Below are positions 1-6,028 of a stretch of DNA of 6,028 nt, in pieces. Both the position numbers and the translations under genes were made by a program. Source of the DNA: Lachnospiraceae bacterium (lineage in GTDB: Bacteria; Bacillota; Clostridia; Lachnospirales; Lachnospiraceae); contig JAFSYD010000001.1 in the NCBI GenBank assembly GCA_017443685.1, positions 1 through 6,028 of the forward strand, read 5' to 3'. The notes beneath the pieces are model-generated. The model had not been told where the DNA came from and ran no database searches. It worked only from the letters and a program-made list of their open reading frames with translations. Within the stretch, counting starts at the first letter, position 1. Each line of letters begins with the position of its first letter.

Positions 1-2033
1 CGCCTGTCTAAGCGCTCATATTCACCGGCGGCGTTCATGTAGTATGCCTTCAGATTATCCTTAAGCTCCACATCCAGGATGTGCTTTGCCTTCCGCTTCG
101 CGTTCTCATCCTCGATCGGGAATACGATCTCCACGCGGCGGTCGAGATTGCGCGGCATCCAGTCGGCGGAACCCATATACATATCCTCTGCCCCGTCGTT
201 ATAGAACCAGAAAATGCGGCTATGCTCCAGGAAGTTCCCGACGATCGAGCAAACCGTTATGTTATCGCTGACGCCATCTATCCCTGTCCGCAAGCAGCAG
301 ATCCCTCGGATGATCAGGTCGATCTTGACGCCCGCGGCAGACGCCTCATAGAGCTTTTCGATCATCTTCTGGTCACACAGTGAATTCATCTTCGCGATGA
401 TACGTGCTTCCTTGCCCGCCTTTGCGTTCCTTATCTCGCGGTCGATCAGTTCGTAAAACTTCTTCCGAAGCCAGATCGGCGCCACGATCAGCTTGTTCCA
501 CACCTCCGGCTCGGAATAGCCCGAAAGCATATTGAATACCGCCGTCGCATCCTCGCCGTATAGCTCCGAACAGGTCAAAAGCCCGCAGTCCGTATAGATC
601 TTCGCCGTCGAATCATTGTAATTGCCCGTGCCTAAGTGTACGTACCGCTTAATGCCGTCCTCTTCGCGTCTTACGACAAGCGCGATCTTCGAATGTACCT
701 TAAGCCCCACCAGACCGTATATCACGTGACAGCCCGCCTGCTCCAGCTTTTTCGCCCATTCGATGTTATGTGCCTCGTCAAAACGCGCTTTCAGCTCAAC
801 CAATACCGTGACCTGCTTGCCGTTATCCGCCGCCTTCGCAAGCGCCGCTATGATGGGCGAATTGCCGCTGACACGGTACAAAGTCTGCTTGATCGCCAAT
901 ACATCCGGATCGTTCGCCGCCTGCCGGATAAAGTCTACCACCGGCTCAAAGGTCTCGTAGGGATGGTGCATTAAGATATCTCCCTTGCGGATCGCCGCAA
1001 ATATGTCGCCGCCCGGGACAAGACGCGGATTGATCTGCGGCGTAAAGGGCTCCGTCCGCAGCGTGTCATACCCTTTGATCCCGTACAGCTTCATTAGAAA
1101 TGTAAAGTCGATCGGCCCCGCGCAGGGATATATGCTTTCTTCCGGCACCTCCAGATTCTTTTGTAAGGTCTTCAACAGCTTCGCGTCGATCTTATCCTCG
1201 ACCTCCAGGCGGATCACCTCACCCCAACGGCGGCGTTTTAACTGCTTTTCGATCTCTTTTAACAGATCTGAGGCGTCATCCTCGTCGATCGGAAGGTCGG
1301 CGTTGCGCATAATGCGGTACGGATAAGCACAGATCACGTCATAATTCTTAAAAAGCTTGCCGATATTCTTTTCTATGATCTGCTCCAGCAGGATATACGC
1401 CCGTTCCTCTTTTGAACCCGTCGGGATGGCTACGAGCCGCTCTAAGACCGACGGCACCTGTACCGTCGCGAATTCCGGCTTTCCCTCGGACTTTTTGCCC
1501 TTTGCCAGACGCAGTCCTCCCTTTTTCTTCGCCGTGATCATTGCCGCTATATTCAGCGTTTTATTCACGATCAGCGGAAACGGACGCGACGCATCCACCG
1601 CCATCGGCGTTAAGACCGGATAGACCGTCTCCTCGAAGTACCGGTCAATATACTCCGTCTGCTCGTCGTTTAAGTCCTCATAGGATAAAAACAGCCGGAT
1701 CCCCTCTTTATCCAGTGCCGGGATCAGAGAACGGTTAAATGACGAATATGCCCGTTCGCAAAAATCGTGCGTCACCGCGCCGATCGCATTCAGCTGCTCC
1801 TTCGGGGATAAGCCCGCAAGATCCTTTTTCGTATAGCCGGCGTTGTCCATATCCTTTAACGATGCGACGCGCACCATAAAGAATTCGTCCAAATTCGATG
1901 CCGTGATTGAAAGAAATTTCAACCTCTCTAAGACCGGCAGCTTCTTATCCCGCGCCTCCTCTAAGATTCGATCGTTGAATTTCAGCCAGGAAAGCTCCCG
2001 GTTGTCAAAATATTTCGGATCGTCAAACCCCAT
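1..2033 (-). CDS. ppk1: Polyphosphate kinase 1 (PPK1), C-terminal end cut by window edge
   Basis: Reversibly transfers the ATP gamma-phosphate onto inorganic polyphosphate through a phosphohistidine intermediate. The frame is open from the ATG at 2033 to the left edge: 677 codons plus two bases, no stop. E. coli PPK has 688 residues, and this protein aligns with it at an offset of +12 through the core, so probably only about 10-40 residues are missing. Domains in order: N-terminal domain (about 1-110, with NRELSWLKFN at 11-20 and SNLDEFF at 46-52), head domain (about 110-325), and two PLD-like C domains (about 330-677). The phosphorylated histidine is H447 in KVHSK (E. coli His435) and the second catalytic histidine is H604 in LEHSR (E. 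coli His592); their 157-residue spacing equals that in E. coli. R387, R417 and Y480 match E. coli Arg375, Arg405 and Tyr468. Nothing is missing from the visible active site, so an active enzyme is expected. The start is supported by an AGGAGGGA site and a position 22 nt after the upstream stop. Last visible gene of the apparent operon. Confidence 0.97.
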   Translation of the reverse strand, partial: MGFDDPKYFDNRELSWLKFNDRILEEARDKKLPVLERLKFLSITASNLDEFFMVRVASLKDMDNAGYTKKDLAGLSPKEQLNAIGAVTHDFCERAYSSFNRSLIPALDKEGIRLFLSYEDLNDEQTEYIDRYFEETVYPVLTPMAVDASRPFPLIVNKTLNIAAMITAKKKGGLRLAKGKKSEGKPEFATVQVPSVLERLVAIPTGSKEERAYILLEQIIEKNIGKLFKNYDVICAYPYRIMRNADLPIDEDDASDLLKEIEKQLKRRRWGEVIRLEVEDKIDAKLLKTLQKNLEVPEESIYPCAGPIDFTFLMKLYGIKGYDTLRTEPFTPQINPRLVPGGDIFAAIRKGDILMHHPYETFEPVVDFIRQAANDPDVLAIKQTLYRVSGNSPIIAALAKAADNGKQVTVLVELKARFDEAHNIEWAKKLEQAGCHVIYGLVGLKVHSKIALVVRREEDGIKRYVHLGTGNYNDSTAKIYTDCGLLTCSELYGEDATAVFNMLSGYSEPEVWNKLIVAPIWLRKKFYELIDREIRNAKAGKEARIIAKMNSLCDQKMIEKLYEASAAGVKIDLIIRGICCLRTGIDGVSDNITVCSIVGNFLEHSRIFWFYNDGAEDMYMGSADWMPRNLDRRVEIVFPIEDENAKRKAKHILDVELKDNLKAYYMNAAGEYERLDR

Positions 2034-2040
2034 TTTTGCA

Positions 2041-2048
2041 TCCCTCCT
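2041..2048 (-). promoter_or_regulatory. Ribosome binding site of ppk1
   Basis: AGGAGGGA on the minus strand, 7 nt before the ATG at 2033 (9 nt from the AGGAGG core). It is a near-perfect anti-16S match and fixes the start. An ATG at 2041-2039 overlaps this site and lies in another frame, so it is not the start. Confidence 0.85.
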
Positions 2049-2055
2049 AAAATAT

Positions 2056-3579
2056 TTATTGCTGCGATACGCGCGTTTCCCTGATGATCGGCTTGATATC
2101 AAACGCATCGACGAACGCCTTTGTCTTATCCTCGAACAGTCCCCTCTCAAGGGTCAGCGAATCCTGCGCATCCACACAGATCACAAGCTCATTTTTCGCG
2201 TTTATGCTCATTTTCACGTTCTTTGCCTTCTGTTTATGGCTCTTATCAAGGGCATTCGCTACCCGAAGCATCGCCGTAAGCTTTATGATCTTAAAATACT
2301 CCTCCGGCGTAAAGTTGTCCTTTTCGTCTTCGTACGGTAAAAACGGCTTTCTGTGGTAGAACACGACCTTTGCAACCAACAGGCGCTCTTTTTCGGAGAG
2401 TCCTAAGATCTCAGCCGTTCGGATGATCGTATAAGTACACTGCGCCGCCTCCGCGATACTGATGTATTTGCCGCAATCGTGCAGGATCGCGCATACACGA
2501 AGCAAAAGCCGGTCGCGGTCATTTAAGCCGTGGCGTTTTTTCATCGCGTCGAACAGCTGCATCGAATGCTTTTCCAAAATCTGTAAATGCGGCCTGTAGC
2601 TCGCGTAGCGTTCCGCGATGGCCCAGCACTGCGTTAAGATGTCCTTATCCATATCCCGAAGCGGCTTTAAAAGCTTATTCTTATACGCATAATGATAAGC
2701 AATGCCCTCGTGCACCGATATAAAAGGCGCATACACTTCTTCCACCGGGATCCGTTCCATCAGGGACTGATACAACAGCAGCATCGAAAGCCGCAGATTG
2801 TCAAACTGCGTATTGTCCTCCTCGGACACATTGTAATAATAGGACTTTACCGATTGCTTGATAAACTTCAAAAATTCTTTGCCGTTGTAACGGTCGTTCT
2901 TTTTTGCAGCCTTGTTGCGCGGCGCGTCCATCAGCTGGTTGTGTACGATCACAAGCTTCCGCGGCGGAATCTGATTCAAATACATATTGTAGAACAGGCC
3001 GATCTCCTTATGGAGCATCTCTAACATCTGCTCCCTGAAGTCGGACTTGCTGTCCAAAAGCTTCAGATTATTCGCCACCTTCATTGATCCGTAGCTGATA
3101 TGCTGCGAATTGATCAGTTTTCCGTCGGAAAAGAGGGATAGTTGAATGATCGACCCACCAATATCCACCATCACCGTCCGCTCACGTATCGTATCCTCAA
3201 AATCCGGAAGCGACGCAAGCGCCTCATAGATCAGATACCGCTGCTTCGCGTTGTTCATGATCTCCATATCGATACCGGTCTGGATCTTCACCTGATCGAC
3301 GACAAACAGGCAATTTTCGGCCTCCGTAAGCGAGCTTCCGGCACAGACACGGATCTCGTCCGCCCGATACATCATCGCCGTGTCGTTAAAATCCTTTATC
3401 GTCTTAATGATACGGTGCAAAATGTCCGCCGTCACCCTGCCGTTCTTTTGAATATCCGCCAGCAGATCCACATGCGCACGCACATGGTCGATCTGCTTTA
3501 ACCGCTTATTTTTCACAACCTCGAACACCTTCAGCGTGATGGCATAGGTGCCGACGTAGATCGATGCAAATACTTTCAT
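2056..3579 (-). CDS. Ppx/GppA-family protein with C-terminal HD domain; degenerate phosphatase motifs
   Basis: 507 residues, cytosolic, no signal peptide or membrane segment. Family members are exopolyphosphatases or pppGpp phosphatases, and their C-terminal part is HD-like. The N-terminal ASKHA fold (about 1-300) is recognisable by position, but its motifs are altered compared with E. coli PPX: IDLGSNS is IYVGTYA (7-13, Asp to Tyr8); TLRQA is SLTEA (83-87, Arg to Thr85); NEEAR is AKQRY (111-115, catalytic Glu121 to Gln113, Glu120 to Lys112); DIGGGSTE is DIGGSIIQ (139-146, Glu150 to Gln146). The HD domain (about 315-500) looks intact: H338, H367-D368 in ILHDCGKY, H409 in FYHRK and D445 in ANALDKS. 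It lies between polC (17 nt) and ppk1 (22 nt), which fits a role in polyphosphate or (p)ppGpp metabolism. Family assignment is firm. Exopolyphosphatase activity is doubtful; it may be a sensor, a regulator of PPK1, or an HD phosphohydrolase. I give no gene symbol because calling it ppx would assert an activity the motifs do not support. Confidence 0.9.
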   Translation of the reverse strand: MKVFASIYVGTYAITLKVFEVVKNKRLKQIDHVRAHVDLLADIQKNGRVTADILHRIIKTIKDFNDTAMMYRADEIRVCAGSSLTEAENCLFVVDQVKIQTGIDMEIMNNAKQRYLIYEALASLPDFEDTIRERTVMVDIGGSIIQLSLFSDGKLINSQHISYGSMKVANNLKLLDSKSDFREQMLEMLHKEIGLFYNMYLNQIPPRKLVIVHNQLMDAPRNKAAKKNDRYNGKEFLKFIKQSVKSYYYNVSEEDNTQFDNLRLSMLLLYQSLMERIPVEEVYAPFISVHEGIAYHYAYKNKLLKPLRDMDKDILTQCWAIAERYASYRPHLQILEKHSMQLFDAMKKRHGLNDRDRLLLRVCAILHDCGKYISIAEAAQCTYTIIRTAEILGLSEKERLLVAKVVFYHRKPFLPYEDEKDNFTPEEYFKIIKLTAMLRVANALDKSHKQKAKNVKMSINAKNELVICVDAQDSLTLERGLFEDKTKAFVDAFDIKPIIRETRVSQQ

Positions 3580-3586
3580 CTCCCAT

Positions 3587-3596
3587 CCTCTCCTTT
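3587..3596 (-). promoter_or_regulatory. Ribosome binding site of the Ppx/GppA-HD gene
   Basis: AAAGGAGAGG on the minus strand, starting directly after the polC TAA stop (3599-3597) and ending 7 nt before the ATG at 3579. The closeness to the stop suggests translational coupling with polC. A second ATG at 3586-3584 is out of frame. Confidence 0.75.
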
Positions 3597-6028
3597 TTAT
3601 GCAAACGTGATCGCGTCGAACAGCGACAGCTGGTTCGACTCCGGCAGGTTCTTTATGATCCCGAGGCGCTCCATCGCATCGATGATCGTCCCCGATACCT
3701 TCCCGCGTGATTTCAAGTCATCCTTCGATAAAAACTTACTCCGGTGCGCTTCGATCGACAAGATCTCCGCTCCGTCCGATAACCCGTCCAAAGCATCAAG
3801 CGGCGGCAAAAGCTTTCCGTCCACGACCTTAAAGCGGAACGGATCGGATGCATACAGATCCATCGGTAAAAATTCAAAGCCCCGCGCGTACATTTCCTGA
3901 ACGCTCCGCATATACATATACATTTTCGATTCGTTGTCCGATAAGGTCTTTTTCTCCTGCTTTAAGCGCTTTTCTTTTTCTTTTAATTCCGTAAGGTTGC
4001 GAAGCAGCGTATCCTTCCCGAGACACATCTTTTCGTAGGAAAAATTCTTCGCGCGGATACTGAAATACGCCGCGTAATACTCAAGCGGATGGTTGATCTT
4101 GCAGTATGCCACACGCCAGGCCATCATAACATACGCCGCCGCATGGGCCTTCGGGAACATATATTTGATCTTTTCACAGGAGCCGATGTACCAATCCGGC
4201 ACATCGTGGGCTTCCATATCCGCCCGCCAGTCCGCCCATTTATCGCACTTGCCCTTGGCGACCATACCCTTCCGGACGGCTTCCATGATCTTAAAGCTTT
4301 CCTCTGAGTCCAGGCCCTTGCCGATCAGATAGGTCATAATGTCATCCCTGGTACAGATGGCCGTCGAGATCGTCGCCTTGCCCTCTAAGATCAGATCCTT
4401 CGCATTCCCGAGCCACACGTCCGTGCCGTGGGCCAGTCCGGCGATCCGCACTAAGTCGGTAAACTCCTTAGGCTTCGCGTCGATCAGCATCCCCATCGCG
4501 AAATCCGTACCGAACTCGGGGATGCCGAGCGTCCCTAACGGACAGTTTTCCCAAAGATCGTCGGGTGTGACGCCGAGCGCATCCGTATTCATAAAAAGCG
4601 ACATCACGCCTTTATCATCCAGCGGAATCTCGGTCGCATTCAACCCGGGGATCAGATCTTCGAGCATCCTTATCACCGTCGGGTCAAGATGCCCTAAGAT
4701 ATCCAGCTTTAACAGGTTCTGCTCGATCTTGTGATAATCAAAGTGGGTGGTTATGATGTCGATCTCCTTGTTCGCCGGGTGCTGGATCGGCGTAAACGAA
4801 TAGATGTCCTCGCCGATCGGCAGAACGACGATCCCGCCCGGGTGCTGCCCCGTTGTCGATCGTACGCCCACACAGCCCTGTACAATGCGGTCTATCTCAC
4901 AGCCCCGCTTATGTATACCCTGATCCTCGAAAAAGTGCTTCACGTAGCCGTAAGCCGTCTTATCGGCGACCGTACCGATCGTTCCGGCACGGAAGGTCTG
5001 TCCTTCGCCGAAGATGACCTCGGTATAGCGGTGCGCCTTATTCTGGTATTCGTCGGAAAAATTCAGGTCGATATCCGGCTCCTTGTCGCCCTTAAAGCCT
5101 AAGAAGGTCTCAAACGGGATATCGAACCCGTCCTTATTTAACTTATGGCCGCAGACCGGACAGTCCTTATCCGGCATATCGCAGCCCGCCCGCCCGTCAA
5201 ATGCCCGTACCTCCTCGGAGTCAAAGTCCACGTAGTGGCACGAGGGGCAGACATAATGCGCGTGCAAAGGATTTACCTCCGTGATCCCCGCCATCGTCGC
5301 AACAAAGGAGGAACCGACCGATCCCCGCGAGCCGACCAGATAGCCGTCTTCGACGGATTTCCACACAAGCTTTTGCGCGATGATATACATAACCGCATAG
5401 CCGTTGGAAATGATGGAATTCAGCTCCCGCTCTAAACGCTCGGTTACGATCCCGGGAAGATCTTCGCCGTAAAGCTCCTTTGCCCTTGTATAACAGATCC
5501 TGCGCAGCATCACGTCCGAATCGGCGATGACCGGCGGCGCCTTGTCGGGGCGCACCGGCGCGATGGGCTCGCACATATCGCAGATCATATTCGTATTCGC
5601 GATAACGACCTCTCTTGCCTTGTCCTCGCCGAGATAGGCAAATTCCGCAAGCATCTCCTCCGTCGTTCGAAAATACAGCGGGGGCTGCTCTTCATTTTTC
5701 CCGCCCTTTGCGCCTGCCATGATGATCTGGCGGTAGATCGCATCCTCCGGGTTCATAAAATGCACGTCGCAGGTCGCGCAGACCGGCTTTTTAAACTCTT
5801 CGCCGAGGGATACGATCCTTCGGTTGATATTTTGCAGATCCTCCACCGTCTCCACGCCGAATTTATTGTCACTGCCGGAAAGCAGGTACGCATCGTTGCC
5901 GGTCGGCTGGATCTCCAGATAATCATAGAACTCCACGATCCGGGCGATCTCCTCGTCCGTTTTCCCGAGCAGGATCGCGTCATACAGTTCTCCCGCCGAG
6001 CAGGCCGAGCCGATGATCAGTCCCTCCC
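3597..6028 (-). CDS. polC: DNA polymerase III PolC-type alpha subunit, C-terminal 809 codons (5' end outside window)
   Basis: Replicative polymerase of low-GC Gram-positive bacteria, acting at the fork with the beta clamp. The frame is open through the right edge; family members have about 1,400-1,450 residues, so roughly 600 N-terminal residues (OB, first PHP part, 3'-5' exonuclease) lie outside. Fragment numbering (residue 1 = codon 6026-6024): PHP C-terminal part with GSACSAGELYDAIL (6-19) and ATCDVHF (84-90, metal-type Asp87 and His89); conserved VGSRGSVGSS (231-240); zinc module CPSC (260-263) and CPVC (289-292); palm aspartates D318 and D320 in PDIDLNFS, and probably D442 in LLKLDILGH; FPKAHAAAY (624-632); a charged helical, possibly coiled stretch (about 678-702); clamp-binding QLSLF (799-803). 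All visible catalytic features are intact and there is no frameshift. The GTG at 5936 is internal, since conserved PolC sequence continues upstream of it. First visible gene of the apparent operon. Confidence 0.98.
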   Translation of the reverse strand, partial: EGLIIGSACSAGELYDAILLGKTDEEIARIVEFYDYLEIQPTGNDAYLLSGSDNKFGVETVEDLQNINRRIVSLGEEFKKPVCATCDVHFMNPEDAIYRQIIMAGAKGGKNEEQPPLYFRTTEEMLAEFAYLGEDKAREVVIANTNMICDMCEPIAPVRPDKAPPVIADSDVMLRRICYTRAKELYGEDLPGIVTERLERELNSIISNGYAVMYIIAQKLVWKSVEDGYLVGSRGSVGSSFVATMAGITEVNPLHAHYVCPSCHYVDFDSEEVRAFDGRAGCDMPDKDCPVCGHKLNKDGFDIPFETFLGFKGDKEPDIDLNFSDEYQNKAHRYTEVIFGEGQTFRAGTIGTVADKTAYGYVKHFFEDQGIHKRGCEIDRIVQGCVGVRSTTGQHPGGIVVLPIGEDIYSFTPIQHPANKEIDIITTHFDYHKIEQNLLKLDILGHLDPTVIRMLEDLIPGLNATEIPLDDKGVMSLFMNTDALGVTPDDLWENCPLGTLGIPEFGTDFAMGMLIDAKPKEFTDLVRIAGLAHGTDVWLGNAKDLILEGKATISTAICTRDDIMTYLIGKGLDSEESFKIMEAVRKGMVAKGKCDKWADWRADMEAHDVPDWYIGSCEKIKYMFPKAHAAAYVMMAWRVAYCKINHPLEYYAAYFSIRAKNFSYEKMCLGKDTLLRNLTELKEKEKRLKQEKKTLSDNESKMYMYMRSVQEMYARGFEFLPMDLYASDPFRFKVVDGKLLPPLDALDGLSDGAEILSIEAHRSKFLSKDDLKSRGKVSGTIIDAMERLGIIKNLPESNQLSLFDAITFA
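3618..3632 (-). other. Beta-clamp-binding motif QLSLF of PolC
   Basis: Encodes QLSLF, which matches the consensus bacterial sliding-clamp-binding pentapeptide (QLxLF) found at the C terminus of PolC proteins. Here six further residues (DAITFA) follow it before the stop, whereas from memory B. subtilis PolC ends at or next to this motif. Confidence 0.8.

Larger units (their letters stand above)
1..6028 (-). other. Apparent polC - Ppx/GppA-HD - ppk1 transcription unit
   Basis: All three genes are co-directional with gaps of 17 nt (3580-3596) and 22 nt (2034-2055). Both gaps consist almost only of a ribosome binding site. No hairpin plus T-run and no -35/-10 pair fits in them. Promoter and terminator must lie outside the window, unless an internal promoter sits inside coding sequence. 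Co-transcription is inferred from spacing only. Confidence 0.7.

Noticed and set aside
81..1738. Several plus-strand open frames of 61-113 codons across this region
   Set aside because: They lie antisense to ppk1, whose minus-strand frame is unbroken and conserved from end to end. Their translations show no family motif.
2034..2055. Possible terminator or promoter between the Ppx/GppA-HD gene and ppk1
   Set aside because: The 22-nt gap has no inverted repeat with a T-run and no room for a -35/-10 pair; it is explained by the ribosome binding site.
1843..3501. Plus-strand open frames (for example 1843-2340, 2692-3024, 3142-3501)
   Set aside because: Antisense shadows of ppk1 and the Ppx/GppA-HD gene, with low-complexity basic translations and no convincing ribosome binding site.
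4089..5435. Plus-strand open frames opposite polC
   Set aside because: PolC catalytic and zinc motifs are read on the minus strand through the whole interval; the plus-strand frames are by-products of its codon use.
5934..5936. GTG at 5936 as a start of a shorter PolC
   Set aside because: The same frame continues upstream to the window edge with typical PolC PHP-domain sequence (GSACSAGELYDAIL), so the true start lies outside the window.
5221..5983. Additional minus-strand frames (5221-5574, 5753-5983)
   Set aside because: They are in a different frame from PolC within continuous conserved PolC sequence, with Arg-rich translations typical of out-of-frame reading of G+C-rich codons.

Overview
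The window is a dense, all-minus-strand stretch of a bacterial chromosome. It carries three genes that are read in this order (right to left): polC (3' part) -> a Ppx/GppA-HD family gene -> ppk1 (nearly complete, cut by the left edge). The gaps are only 17 and 22 nt, each filled by a strong Shine-Dalgarno sequence. No internal terminator or promoter is visible, so the three genes are probably one transcription unit. PolC-type replicative polymerase is restricted mainly to low-GC Gram-positive lineages and their relatives. That, the strong AGGAGG-like ribosome binding sites and a base composition near 50% G+C suggest a Bacillota member, probably a Clostridia/Lachnospiraceae-type gut anaerobe. 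The taxonomic guess is inference.

Right part (3597-6028): the last 809 codons of PolC, from within the C-terminal half of the PHP domain through the zinc module, the catalytic palm with its aspartates, the fingers and the C-terminal beta-clamp-binding motif. Middle (2056-3579): a 507-residue protein with an N-terminal Ppx/GppA (ASKHA-fold) domain and a C-terminal HD domain. Left (1-2033): polyphosphate kinase 1 with both active-site histidines; only its last few residues are missing.

Functionally, ppk1 makes inorganic polyphosphate from ATP. Its partner would ordinarily be an exopolyphosphatase or pppGpp phosphatase that counteracts it. Here, however, the Ppx/GppA domain has lost several of the residues that define the active site, while the HD domain keeps its full metal-binding signature. 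The most interesting point of the window is therefore that the presumed polyphosphate-degrading partner may be a regulator/sensor, or an HD phosphohydrolase, rather than a classical exopolyphosphatase. It also sits between the replicative polymerase and the polyphosphate synthase. I saw no mobile element, CRISPR array, RNA gene or long non-coding stretch.
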